In this document: in pieces, positions 11,263-22,752 of the stretch
Layout: each line of letters opens with the position of its first letter
How positions within the stretch are numbered: position 1 is the stretch's first letter
Origin: Acholoe squamosa
Taxonomy: Eukaryota > Annelida > Polychaeta > Phyllodocida > Polynoidae
Direction of reading: 5' to 3'
Length of the DNA stretch: 64,000 nucleotides
Assembly: GCA_949317995.1 (NCBI GenBank)
Contig: OX439050.1
Span: 1,054,001-1,118,000 of the forward strand
Notes under the pieces: model-generated
Databases searched by the model: none
Seen by the model: the letters and a program-made list of their open reading frames with translations, nothing else
What the model was told of the DNA's origin: nothing
Position numbers and translations under genes: made by a program

Positions 11263-12926
11263 ACTACCGTCAGCCGTCTGGGCGTTTCCTCCCAATAGGA
11301 GAGTATCGCGCACATCCGGTATAAGATCCGCTATCTTCCGAGAGACACAGGAATGGCTAGCTCCTGTATTGACAAGGAATTCAGCGGGTCTTCCATTGAT
11401 ATTAAGCGAAACATACCACCGCCTTCCATGCAACATGGAAGGTACATCAGTTATTGCAGAATCCTCATTATTCGCATCCGGGTCCCGTCCACATCCTTTT
11501 AAGTATTCCAGACAAGGATGGCCCGGGGGTAGGTGAGCACTACCAACTCTGGCCAAAAAACGACCTCCTACCTCCAATCCGGTACCGGGTTTCCCCTGTG
11601 CTCCCTGGGCACTTGTCATACCGGATTCCCCAATCATCTGAGTGGGCTCCTCAGTATTGGGCGAATGTGTTACTCCATTCGGATCTGCACCACTGCTGGT
11701 GGTATCATGGCAAGTGACTTTTCTGGGACCCTGTTGCTTGCCCGTAACAGAATCCCTCTCTAGTTTTCCTTATCCTCTATGGTAGAAAAACTCATCCGTG
11801 TTCTATACACCGGTTTCTCTGCCACACATTCAGCAGTGAAATGGCCTAACTCTTGGCATCTGTAGCACCGTCTCTGTGACTTATCTACCCTTGGGCTTCG
11901 CAGAGCATCCGTTAACCGGGTAACCAGATTTTCCATAAAATCTCCCAGAGCAGTCGATACTGCTACTTGAGGAGTAGAGAATGTGGGTAACTGTGGCACC
12001 GGTAATTGTGTTACCGGTTTCTGCAGCACCGGTAGCTGAGGTGCTACGGGTAACGCATCTCCAATAGGTTTTTGGAAGTTTGTTTTCTTCTTGAAACCTC
12101 CCTTTTGGTACCTTTTCTGCTGATAATATTTACCGGCAATTTGTACTGATCCGATATATTCTCCATTATCATCGGAGGTATATTCATAATCGGAGTCCAT
12201 TGGACTGGACTCAACCGCAGCAGTGTATTCCGGTATGGGCGGATCACTTTTTACTGCTGAAGCTCTTGCAGGGGGTGCATTCGCACCTAGCAACCGCTTC
12301 TTTCTATCATAATTCTCAATAGCCAAGAACAGATCATTGAAGGAAGTATCATCCTTCCATTCATCCTAGGCCACAATCTTATGTTCCGAATCACGGAGTC
12401 TGGCAATGAATTGAGTGAATAACTCTTGTATCCAGCATTCATCGTCGTATTCCCAATTAGGCCTAGCTTCAAGTAGGTCCTGTAATTCTAGCCCAAAGAC
12501 CTTATGTGCTTCTCTGGGTTTCTGTGTCCGTCTTTTAAATGTGATCCAAGGATCTTCTCGGACAATAGAACCGAATAGGTAGCAACCACACTTTAACAAT
12601 TCGTCATAGGTACCCTTTATCCCATATTCTTTTCTCCATCTGTTCAGGGCTACTTTACCTCCCTTACTAAGCCAGCAGACTAAATACGGTAATGCTTCGT
12701 CTTTAGTCCATCTGCTACAATTTACCTCATCTACAAAGATCTGGTAGTTGTCTTTCCAGGGTTCATTCGGATCGTATGGTGGAGGTATTGGAGCCATATG
12801 ACGCGCAGGATTGGAACAGCCCCTAAGCCGATTGGCTTCCTTCAAACTCCAGTCCATTACTTCGACACCATCGGCTCCTTTACGATAGTGCCACCACTGC
12901 ATGAGCACATCAGGGAGGAGACTCAC
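11263..12926 (-). pseudogene. Gypsy A gag and start of protease
   Basis: Minus-strand gag starts at about 12926 and includes a capsid-like region (WKDNYQIFVDEVNCSRWTK, RRTQKPREA). A basic, Pro-rich linker follows, then one CCHC zinc knuckle (CYRCQELGHFTAEC near 11850) for RNA binding. Further down, a retropepsin start (RRWYVSLNINGRPAEFLV near 11400) continues until the LINE insertion at 11256. The whole aligns with gag and protease of Gypsy C. It is a broken fossil copy. Confidence 0.88.
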
Positions 12927-13526
12927 ATCTCACTCCTGACACACCTTCACTGTCAATGAAATTATCAAAGTATTAGAAAAAAAAATTTAGAAAATATACA
13001 CAGCCACTTGTTGATGTATAATATGAAAATCTATGGTATTCTCACAAAATCGATGATTAATGCGCGCATATACGCGCAAAATTGCGAAATTGCAAATTAA
13101 AAATTGTAAATTGTACAAATCCAACATTAATATACATGAATGCAGGTAGATAACTAGGACAGTTTTTGTACCCACTGGCACTTGTATACTATACCAAGAT
13201 TTACTTAAAGTAACACACCTTTAGGTATCCAAGAAAATTGTTGGAAAAATGAATGAAAAAAAAAAAAATAAATTTTGTTGAGAAAAATTGTTGACATGAA
13301 AAATGTTTACTTAAGATACTCACCAAATAATCTCTTTCAGGGACACATACTCAAGAAGGCTAGGGAAAAGTCAATTAAGCAGCGGCCCACTGCCGAAATT
13401 GCCAATTAATACACCCATATAGCAAAATCAAAGAGTAACTCAGAGACAAACAAGCCTATTGTACATGAAGTACTTTGTTTTTCCGGTCCTCGGAAAAATT
13501 TGTCTCAAATCCCAAAAATTGTATAG
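12927..13526. other. Non-coding leader of Gypsy A, nothing else recognised
   Basis: AT-rich sequence upstream of gag A. It should be the 5' untranslated region and possibly part of an LTR, but I could not find a primer-binding site or LTR boundary. I see no gene. Confidence 0.4.
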
Positions 13527-14160
13527 TGTAAACTAGATTGTACGCTTGTACCCAATTTGCACACTAAAATTGTATTTTTGCACACCAGATTGTACGCTTG
13601 TACCCAATTTGCACACTAAAATTGTATGTTTGCACACCAGATTGTACGCTTGTACGCAATTTGCACACTAAAATTGTATGTTGCACACCAGATTGTAGGC
13701 TTGTACCCAATTTGCACACTTAAATTGTATGTTGCACATTATACTGTATGTCTGTACCCAATTCATACACTAAAATCAGATTTTTTTACAAAAATCAACA
13801 TTTTTATGTGTAACCAAGCTGTACGCAAAATTATATATGTACATACAGAAATTATCAATTGAACGCAAAATTATAGATTGGCATACTAAAATTGCCAAAT
13901 GTACGCGAAATTATATATTTGCATACTAAAATTGCCAAATATACGCGAAAATTATATATTTGCATACTGAAATTGCCAAATGTACGCGAAAATTATATAT
14001 TTGCATACTAAAATTGTCAATTGAACGCAATTACACGCGAAATTGTAAATTTGCACACTAAATTGTCACTTATGTCCAATTTGCACGCTAAATTGAACAT
14101 TGAATGCCAAAATTGCACACTATTTGCCCAATTGTATGTTGTACATAAAAATGGAAAATA
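13527..14160. repeat. Two AT-rich tandem arrays (about 52-bp and 40-bp units)
   Basis: From about 13527 to 13780 a unit with GCACACCAGATTGTACGC and AATTTGCACACTAAAATTG repeats with a period of 51-52 bp, four to five times. From 13861 to 14040 a related unit with ACGCGAAAATTATATATTTG and CATACTAAAATTGCC repeats with a period near 40 bp, four times. Further diverged units reach 14160. Both arrays share the core GCAYACTAAAATTG, so they are likely derived from one another. No coding potential. Confidence 0.8.
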
Positions 14161-14402
14161 GTACCCAAACAAGCTCAGGTATGGTAAGATATAGAAACTC
14201 GGAAATGTACTTATACCCAGGAGAAAATTGTTTATACTGACAAAGCTCTACCACAAAAAATTGCATTTGAAGCACTCCCCATTACTTCAAATCCTCTTAC
14301 AAACAGTATACAACTCCAAAATAAGGTAAAAATTGTATAAATTGTACATTCCCTCGGCGAAATGACGGAGTTTCGCATTCTCTCGGGGGAGAGGGAGTAT
14401 TC

Positions 14403-15744
14403 TATGATATACCATTTTATTATTCCATAAATTCTAACATATTATTGTATTAATCAAAGAATATCTAAGAAATTAATACATAGGTTGGTTCTAAGAGCTA
14501 TAAGAGCGCTCAAACTTTGTATAAGAGCGTTCATGCCCCACTGCACACCAGCAAGAGTCAGTTAGACAGAGTTTCTGACATCAAAGGCTCCGACCTAATG
14601 GTTCACTGCACAATATAATAAAAATGAGGGTCTCAGTGTGCGACCTCATGGTTCAGTGCACAAACTAATAAGTTGTAAGTGAATGCAACCGGCCGTCACG
14701 GGTGCCTGAGCACCGCTGACGCCGTCATGAGTGTCTGAGCACTCTAATAACTGAACAATGGGTTACATAAGCACGACGCCATAAACGTCCGGTCGCTCTA
14801 GCGTCGCTCCTGGGCAAGCTAGGTCAAATATCTATGGAAAGCCCATAATTAGACGGTCAAAATGAGCCCAAGATCAAGGCGGAACTCCCATTATTAAGGA
14901 AGTTACGCCATGGAGACTGAATCAACCTCCGAGTGCACTACAGACAAACCGGCGCGAGTTACGCGCCTATCCAGCAAGCATTATAAACTTGGCATATTCA
15001 ACTCCGCACATGCGCAAAATGGCGGTTATAGCGGCGTAAACGACCGAGATATGAGGGTCTGAAATCACAGAACCGACCAAGACAAAGGGGGACACAGCGG
15101 CGCCCATGGGGGTCCTTTGTGGACCCAGTGACACATGAAAGCCTCCCCTCAAACAATTGCAGAGTTAGGCAGATGCTACTGGCCCCAGTCAGTCTGGAGG
15201 TGCATTTCCAAGATTTGCTACAAATAGCCTGTCTGCACCTCCAAGAGGACAGAACACCAAAAACCGCTCTAGAGGTAACATCACCAGTCATCTCCTACTA
15301 CCTGCTATACCACTGCACTATGGTGAAACTATGCTAGACAGGCATTGGTTTCTATCATTAGTGGCCAGAGGGTATCTTCCTCAAGACTTCCACCAGAGGG
15401 TAAAGTTATTCATTATTACATTATTCCTCTAAGCAGCAGGTCAGGAGCTAGGTTTGGAACCCACCTAGAACTATGCTGGACATTGTATTATTATTACCTC
15501 ACAGGTGGAGTGGAACAGAACATTATACTTTATAACTTACTGTATATTTACTGTATGTACAAATTACCTACATACTAACTACTGTATGATTGATATTTCT
15601 TACATGTTGCCTAAAGCTGAATAAACCAGGGACAACTGGAAATAACACTATTTTATGAGAGCTTAATGTATTTACACTATATACCACTAGTCTTATGATA
15701 TTTCTCATATGACAACTTGATCATGCACAATTACTAGTATGACA
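14403..15744 (+). mobile_element. Solo LTR, family 2 (copy 2)
   Basis: Nearly the same sequence as 693-2041, in plus orientation, with the AATAAA near the right end (about 15620) and the same GTATGACA end. Unlike copy 1, its flanks (ATTC before, ATAG after) do not form a target duplication, which suggests rearrangement or ectopic recombination after insertion. Fossil, non-coding. Confidence 0.7.
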
Positions 15745-16196
15745 ATAGCAATCGATTCCCAATCCCTGAATGCATTTACTATTATTAAAAATTTCTTGCA
15801 TTCCGGGAGACATAGAAGAATGCCTGTTCATTTTCTTAGGCCTTCCTCCGCCTCCTTGATTAGCACCATCTGGGGTATTACCCCCACCTCCTGGTCCTCC
15901 CGGTGGATATCCACCACCTCCGGATCCTCCTGATGGATAACCTCCGCCTCCGGATCCTCCTGATGGATAACCTCCACCTCAGGATCCTCCTGATGGATAA
16001 CCTCCACCTCCGGATCCTCCTGATGGATAACCTCCACCTCTGGATCCTCCTGATAGAAAACCTCCACCTCCGGATCCTCCTGATGGATAACCTCCACCTC
16101 TGGATCCTCCTGATGGATAACCTCCACCTCCGGATCCTCCTGATGGATAACCTCCACCTCCTGATCCTCCTGATGGATATCTACCACCTCCGGGTT
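15745..16196 (-). repeat. 30-bp minisatellite, Gly-rich coding potential on the minus strand
   Basis: About ten head-to-tail 30-bp units (core GGATCCTCCTGATGGATAAC, about 15898-16196). Read on the minus strand it stays open for all units and gives GGGGYPSGGS repeats, then a non-repetitive basic stretch (RPKKMNRHSS). The array lies between family-2 LTR copies 2 and 3. It could be a Gly-rich tail of a retroelement protein or simply a minisatellite whose length happens to be divisible by three. I do not assign a function. Confidence 0.6.
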
Positions 16197-16746
16197 TGTC
16201 TGTAGCGCATTCGGAGGTCAAAATCGTCCCAGTTGCATAACTTCCTTAATAATGGGAGAACGGGCTTGATCGTGGGCTCATTTTGACCGTCTAATTATGG
16301 CAATTACATAAATGCTTTCATATTTGACCTAGGTTGCTCAGGAGCAACGCTAAAGTGACCGGAAGGTTATGGCTTTGTTACTTATGTAACCTTTTGTTCA
16401 GTCTTGGGTGCTCAGACACCCATGACAGCGTCAGTGGTGCCCAGGCACCTGTGACGGCCGGTTGCATTGACTTACAAGTTATTATATTGTGCACTGGACC
16501 ATGAGGTCGGTCTCTTAGACTCTTAAAAGCATTATATTGTGCAGTGGACCATGAGGTCGGACTCTTTGATGTTGTAACCTATGTGTCTTTGACATAGCTG
16601 GTGTTCAGTGAAGCATGAACGCTCTTCTAGAATGTATGAACGCTCTTCTAGACATTCTAGACCTTCAATGTATTAATTTCCTATATATTCTTTGATTAAT
16701 ACAGTAATATGTTAAGATAATTGGAATAATAAAATGGTATATGATA
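16197..16746 (-). mobile_element. LTR family 2, truncated inverted copy (copy 3)
   Basis: The minus strand from 16746 matches the first 500-odd bases of the family-2 LTR (TATCATATACC start). The match stops at 16197 where the Gly-rich minisatellite begins. Orientation is opposite to copy 2. Divergence from copies 1 and 2 is visibly greater, so it is older or of another subfamily. Confidence 0.65.
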
Positions 16747-18679
16747 ATTGAATCCATGGTACCACCTGAGCCAATCATCTTTCCAAGTAAATGGAGGACA
16801 CTCCACAGTCCTAGTTTGAGCATGTTCATGTTCCATAGAAGTGTTTTCAAACATCAGCTTGATCGTCTTACACGATCGAGGGTGAATCTTGTACCTCTTC
16901 TAGGGATCTGATGGTCCATTACCATATTTTTCATAGTCGCATCTGCATGACTATAACTAACCCCCAAAGTATTAACAGCTTCGGACATACCTACTGGCGA
17001 ATCTGATGTCTTTATACTTCGGTGGCGCACCACGGGTATGTGGGGGAATAGGTGTTGAGAGCCGATCGATCACCCCGCTTAGACCATCAGCATGGGGTAT
17101 TGATCTCCTTGGTGGGTTTCAACTTGGTCTCAATTCAATTTTCGAGATGTTGTCTATCTTATCAACCATTCGATCGATCTCCGCCTGTTGTTTTGAGCTT
17201 TCTGCCTGTCTGAGTTCCGAAGTTAGGAAATCAAGACAGCTTTGCTCAGGTTCCGGGAGATCTTGTTGCTCCTTTAAAGCTAAAAGTTGCTTAGCCTCGG
17301 CCATAGCGTGGTTAACCGACTCAATATAATCAGGGTTATCGACTGGGACTTTCAAGGATTCTGACTTAGCAGTGCTGCACCCACTGTTATGTCGTTTCTC
17401 ATTGGCCCTAGCGGCACACACTTTCTTGTCTGTTTGCTTCTGCAGACGTTGTTCAAGTGCGAGTTCGTCACAAACTTCTTGATTTACCCTGACTGTATCG
17501 GCTTCTCTACTAGTCGATATCTCTCGTTGGAGCTTTTCATTCTCCCCTCGCATGCCTTCCAAGGTACAAGTCTTTTTTTCTTTCAGATTGGATGGCTCAG
17601 AGTTCTGCCTCCTGGCTTGCCTTCTTTTCCATTGTAATCTGGTATTCGGCCATCTTGTTGGCGTGAATGATATGCTCCTTACAGCGATGAAGCATTACTG
17701 CCTTATCCCTGGCTCGAGCTTCCTTGTCAGCTTGCATCTGACAGAGTAACGATTCCCGTTTGTGACGTAGCTTCTCCACTTGCTTCCCATATGCATTTAA
17801 GTGGCCTGCTACTTCTTCAGAATGCTTGGCTGATTTTTGGAACAGCTCCTGCTTCAACTCCTGCAGTTGACCCTCCAACATAGTTTTCTCTACTTCTTGT
17901 ATTTTCAACTTATGTTTCAGGTATGTCTGCTATTGTTCGGCATCGTGAAAATCATTTTGAGCTTTCTCACTCGCTTTGTGCAACACGTTTGATTTTAGCT
18001 TTGAGTTCTTGACATTAACAGCTGTCTTCTTACTCTGCTCAACCTCAGACTTCAATGCAAGTATCGACTCTTTCTCACTGCTTTACCTTCTCCTGAAGGC
18101 TAGACAATTCTCGATTAGCGATTTGAGTCCTGTTTGAAGCCTCCAATGCTTGCTGCCGTAGCTGTTCCAATCTCAACTCTACCTCCTTACTCTGCTCCTG
18201 GGCCTTCGCCGTGTTACATGTGAGAATCTCTAGATGATGTTGACCTTGTCATAGCTGGTACTCTTGCTCACATAAGAGTTCTTTGTTGAGCCCTCTACCA
18301 CTCCCAGTGCTACCAGGCGCTGAAAAGGCAGATGGCTCTCAAAAAGACCAAGGCATACTGGAGTTCCCACAGTCGATGCTGATTTTTCCACATAGGACAT
18401 ATTCTGTGTCCTAAGGAAAGGTTCAGCAGCCAAAGAGAGTTGTGTCCATACTCTCCAATTGAGTATTGGATGTTACTGATACAGTCCCAATGGATCAGTA
18501 GTCAGCGAAGTGGTCATCCCACCACCTATCAGTGGATCTTTAATATCCACCAATTGACCTGCAGTCGCTTGAATTTGATGATCGGGGCCATTATTGTCAT
18601 TCAAGTGACCCTGCATGTCTGAACTTAAGCTTGCAATGCTCAGATGCAGAGTAAAGCTAACAACTGGTCACGGCACCAG
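16747..18679 (-). pseudogene. Gypsy copy D, coiled-coil 5' ORF and gag remnant
   Basis: Minus-strand fragments in several frames (18430-17119) encode long charged heptad-rich helices (EVEKTMLEGQLQELKQELFQ, LRHKRESLLCQMQADKEAR), like the coiled-coil ORF upstream of gag in Gypsy C. A short capsid-like piece (CPPFTWKDDWLRWYHGF) precedes the inverted LTR at 16746. Position next to an LTR and tRNA-His primer site supports a Gypsy origin. Broken with several breaks; pol is absent. Confidence 0.7.
18667..18678 (-). other. Primer-binding site of Gypsy D, tRNA-His type
   Basis: GTCACGGCACCA on the plus strand equals the 3' end of metazoan tRNA-His (from memory), so the minus-strand RNA would pair with it. 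It is one base inside the LTR. The same site is found in Gypsy C at 59473-59484. Confidence 0.75.
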
Positions 18680-19167
18680 TGTAGTGTAGTGTTCTACCCC
18701 TTCGATTCCAATTGAATCCTTTGATAGAAAACGAGGAACAACTAATCAGGTTCCAGTTAAAACTTTATTGTCAACAACGCACTAGGCACCTGCCATTCTC
18801 CATGACAGTTACAGGCAGTAGTGTGTTCAACCACTAACAATCCGACACTAGTCGACTAGCTCAGTCGACTAGTGCCTGGTAAAAGCAATCATCATATACC
18901 TCCTCTGTGCAGAAGCACAGAAAAGTATCTAACACATAGTAGGCGGGCAGCCAATCACCATCTTGTAAGATAGTCCATCACGACTGGACTGACCCTGCGG
19001 AAGGCCGTTGTTTATACACCAGAGTCGAGGTCCATGTGACCCTGATGTGACGTGGCACTGGACTCCAGCCCCCCCCCGGCGTTGGGTAAGAGAGGTGTTC
19101 GCGACGTCGCCAATGGGGAGGCCCGACATATATCGAAGTTCCCCGAAAGTGACTCGTGACCACCACA
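18680..19167 (-). mobile_element. LTR of Gypsy copy D
   Basis: It starts TGTAGTG right after the primer-binding site and ends near CCACCACA at about 19167, just before a duplicated host segment. An AATAAAGT signal is present on the minus strand near 18765, matching the layout of the Gypsy C LTR. It holds a perfect 12-bp-arm palindrome at 18846-18874. The outer boundary is approximate. Confidence 0.65.
18846..18874. repeat. Palindrome in Gypsy D LTR
   Basis: CACTAGTCGACT and AGTCGACTAGTG are exact reverse complements separated by five bases (AGCTC), able to form a hairpin in RNA or DNA. Confidence 0.85.
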
Positions 19168-19171
19168 CTAT

Positions 19172-19860
19172 CATCTTGTATGGTGTTTCTATCATTTCTA
19201 TTTCACTATTGACATGTTTGAGTTATTGAAAAAGAGTATTTTTTTTGTATGTAAAATATATTTCTGTACGACATTGCATGCACACATTTCAAGAAGTGTA
19301 GAAATCTTGAATTTGTCCTTTTCAAAATATCAAGAGTCAGTCAAGAGAGACCTTAAGTGTATATTAATGACTCTAGACAGGTAGGAAAACCTCCTGTCAC
19401 TGTTTATGCAACCCCATTGGTATATAGTTATGTATAGCTGAGCTATGGCTCTCCTCTTAAAGGTTGATGAAACGTGAAGCGTGAGTGAATTGCGTAGGTT
19501 TTTAAGGGTTTTTGGATGGTTAAAGTTCAATTATCTTGTATGGTTTTTGTATCATTTCTATTCCAGACTAGACCTGTCTGAGTTATCAAAAAAGAGTATT
19601 TGGTGTATGTTAAGATATTTCCTCTTCCATATGGTATGTGCATCTTGCGAGAAGTGTAGTCATTTTGTCCATTTTTTTTAAGTCACAGTAGTGAGTCAAG
19701 ATGGGTCTCATGTGTGTATAAATAACTCTACATAGGTAGCACAACCTCTTTTCTCATTGTTTATCCCATTGGTATATGATGATGTATAGCTGAGCTCTGG
19801 TCTTTCTTGTAAAGATTGATGAAACATGAAGCGTGAGTGAATTTCGTGAAGTGTGAGTGA
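19172..19860. repeat. Diverged direct duplication, period about 359 bp
   Basis: ATCTTGTATGG at 19172 and 19531 starts two copies that share TATCATTTCTATT, AAAAAGAGTATTT, AGAAGTGTAG and TTGATGAAAC...GAAGCGTGAGTGAATT in order. Identity looks like about three quarters, so the duplication is old. Not coding. Confidence 0.75.
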
Positions 19861-19869
19861 ATTATATAT

Positions 19870-20404
19870 GAGTCTCAATGTAGTTGTTGAAGACACAGAA
19901 CTGATATTGTATAGGAGGCAAACTGCTATTGTTATATTAGGTACACACACTGGAGACAATGGACAGTTACTATTCTCATTGTATGAGCTAGGCTTAAGTT
20001 AGGAAATTGGACAAATAGTTCCTAATTATTCAGCTTTTCCAAAATATTTGCCAATGTGGCATTTGAGGAGTTTTTGACCATTACTTTAGCTTTTTGTTAT
20101 ACATAAAGATATATAGTGTACCGATTTGTACACTGAATTCTGTCTAGCTAGAACCAATTTAATAGTTATAATCAGGCTGCAACTGTTTCCGTTCACTCAC
20201 GCCTCATGTTTTTGGAAGGTTTCACTGCATCTGTGATAAAAACTGACATGTTAGGAGTTGGATTCCTGAATGAAACTTTTTAATAAGCCAAGATAAAGGG
20301 CTGTCCAAAAAAATAGAGTGTTGTTAAGGAATACTGAGTTTGTTTATTTCAGACCCATGTCCAGAAAATCCATATAAATATATATTTATCTATGTAGGCA
20401 TAGA

Positions 20405-20406
<2 letters not shown>
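19870..20406. other. Intergenic, nothing recognised
   Basis: AT-rich sequence without convincing coding or repeat structure. Confidence 0.5.

Positions 20407-20497
<91 letters not shown>
20407..20497. repeat. (TA)n(TG)n microsatellite
   Basis: An uninterrupted TA run from about 20407 to 20479 passes into a TG run to about 20497. Open frames across it are artefacts. Confidence 0.97.
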
Positions 20498-20666
20498 ATG
20501 CCTCTATGGATATAGTGTGTGTGCGTCCAGGTAGGAATACTCTCCTTTTCTTCCTATGCATGTGTACATGAAGGTTGATATGTTAGCTTGTAGGAAATTG
20601 TCAACAACAAATGCATTCCTCTCTTTTTTTACCATGCACTTTGTGTTTCAAAGCAAAGTAAGTGTA

Positions 20667-21431
20667 ATACTGTCAGTAGACCGTTATAGGTATTGTACTT
20701 ATCATATTTATTTTTCACCTTTGACTCTACCATGTAACCCAGTGTCCGAGTCTACCCACAAGCCAAGCCATACACATAGACGAAAGGCTGGCGGTGTCAA
20801 CTGCACTCAGTGACCCCGCCTCCTCCCACTGGAGGATACGCCTGTCAATCACGAGCAGCTCACTGCATGCTAGAATTTCCTAGCAGCTATGTTTAGACCA
20901 ACTCCTCCTGCTGGAGGACATGCCCATTAATCACGAGTAGCTCACTGCATGCCAGGAATTCCTAGTAGCTATGTTTAGACCAACTCCTCCCGCTGGAGGA
21001 CATGCCCATTGATCATGAGCAGCTCACAGCATACCAGGAATTCCCAGCAGCTATATTTAGAACCATACTGAACTTTGTGACCCCCAGTGCTATGTTTAGG
21101 ATCCACCTACATACCTGCACTGGAGTTCCCCAGTTACTATATTTAGCTCACCTGATACTATTTTTAGGATGAGCTGGGTGAGCAGCTCCTACTATAAATA
21201 CCTGAAGGTGGAGCAGTTCACTCATCTTTCTACCTTCATACTTCATACCTCACACACTCACGTGAGACAAGAGCCCTTAGCTCAAGGGCTAGGCCTGGAC
21301 ACTGTTGGGCACCTTATACTGTATCATCATCTATACCACGTGGACTTCAATGAATAAAGTGGATATCAAACTGGATTCCTGATTTGTCTGTATTCATCCT
21401 CATTCATCATTTACGGACTCATTGACAATAC
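20667..21431 (+). mobile_element. Solo LTR, family 1 (copy 2, LTR 20671-21427) with ATAC flanks
   Basis: TGTCAGTAG...ATTGACA, 757 bp, flanked by ATAC at 20667-20670 and 21428-21431. It matches 5850-6524 along its length, but the GC-rich repeat (CTGGAGGACATGCCCAT ... AGCAGCTCACTGCATGC) occurs three times instead of two, which explains its greater length. AATAAA near 21354 gives plus orientation. Non-coding fossil. Confidence 0.82.
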
Positions 21432-22657
21432 TTCGGATTCAGCATCAGAAGTCATTTGAATGGCAACTAAACCTACAGGCACACTAGGTTGTGTTAATTT
21501 AAATATGATCGGTCTGATACTCATCTGCTGGCCTGAGCGAAACTGAGACTGTTGGGTTGGGTCAGGTCTGATCTGATTAGACCTGATTGAGTGTGCTCAA
21601 AAATCAGAAAATGGTTATTGTGGCTGGGGCTTAATGCCAGGATGTTTAGCAAATATAATATCACAACCAAAAGTTTCCAAAGACAAGTAAGTGCTATAGT
21701 ACAAATAATCAGAGGCTATGTACCTCTTGTCCCACATCAAATACCAGATTCCTTTTATTTAATAGTGGCATCTTTATATCATCACCGTCATGGATATAGT
21801 TTTTATGGCTTCCAAGAATGTATCATTGTAAACTTTCCTAAACACCATTAAAATTTGTTTGTTCTTTACCTATATTGTGTTCATAAGAATTCAGCAGTCA
21901 TCCTATGGCATCCTTTTTGCCCTCCTATATATAAAATCTCTCTCCCTCATCAAAAGTATGACCAGACAGTGGTAAAGTATACTCTGGGGCAACCATCCTT
22001 TTAATTGGACACATCATATCAAGCCAATATGGAGGTTATCACAAGTTGATTACGATAGCCCCATAGGTTTAACCAAGAACCTCTGTATCACACCCCCCAG
22101 TGTGATAACCCTCCCCTTTATCACACTGCGAGGGAAAACATCTAAAATGGTCAAATAACTGATGCTAAAATAATTTCTAATGCCAAATAAATGGAATTTT
22201 TGAACATATTTGACTAGATTAACTTGAGATAAATACAAAAGACATATGCTTAAAGATAGTTGCCTCAGTATTCCAGTAATCAACTGGTTTGAAAGAAGCT
22301 TCATATTCACATTCTAAATGGTAAACAGTAAATATCTTTTCAAAATACACAGCATTATATGCTTGATGTCCATAAGGTTAAGTGTCATTTCAAGTATAAA
22401 GTATCTGCGTAGACATGATAACAAGGGCATAATGAGGTGTAGCAATTATAAAGAACTGTTATTAAAGACTACCTTTGTAAATCATCCTTTTCTAAAGATA
22501 TGATAAATGGGCCTATGTGTTTACAGATAGTAGAAGTACTAAACCGGCAGATCATTTTGACTTGTCCTAGAAATAGCATAGATAATTAGATCAAAATGTT
22601 TTTCCCTGGTCAAATATTAAAAATACATAATTCATAAGCTCGACATTATATTTTCAG
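21432..22657. other. Intergenic or upstream intron of the HtrL-like gene
   Basis: No coding match seen. It probably belongs to the 5' part of the HtrL/YibB-like gene, whose first exon I could not place. Confidence 0.4.
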
Positions 22658-22752
22658 TGGAGCAAAAAGTCATTTTGTGTGGATGTCTCATCAGTGGTGT
22701 CTACATCATTTTCTATCACTACTCTGGATGGCTTTCCTCATCTGTCTCAAAG
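22658..22752 (+). CDS. HtrL/YibB-like gene, membrane-anchor exon (predicted)
   Basis: A short exon bounded by TATATTTTCAG before it and AAAG|GTATCT after it. It encodes EQKVILCGCLISGVYIIFYHY followed by SGWLSSSVSK, that is a basic or polar start, about 18 hydrophobic residues, then a polar stretch: the look of a type II signal anchor as in Golgi glycosyltransferases. Its end is in phase 0, and so is the start of the next exon at 23429, leaving a 676-bp intron. The starting Met must be in an earlier exon that I could not identify. Joining it to the downstream exon is inference from phase and spacing. Confidence 0.55.

Larger units (their letters stand above)
1..12926 (-). mobile_element. Ty3/Gypsy LTR retrotransposon copy A (broken, interrupted)
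   Basis: A fossil Gypsy copy read on the minus strand: gag and the protease start at the right (12926 to about 11263), then the rest of protease, RT, RNase H (4182-2046) and integrase (688-1). It runs off the left edge of the window, so no 3' LTR is visible, and its 5' LTR was not identified. Two other elements interrupt it: a LINE at 4189-11256 and a solo LTR at 693-2041. The protein resembles copies B and C in this window. The copy is clearly old and has several breaks. Confidence 0.9.

Noticed and set aside
15898-16196. CRISPR array
   Set aside because: Units are contiguous 30-bp repeats with no unique spacers, in a eukaryotic transposon setting.
20340-20561. Small proteins over the TA/TG microsatellite
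   Set aside because: Simple-sequence artefact on both strands.
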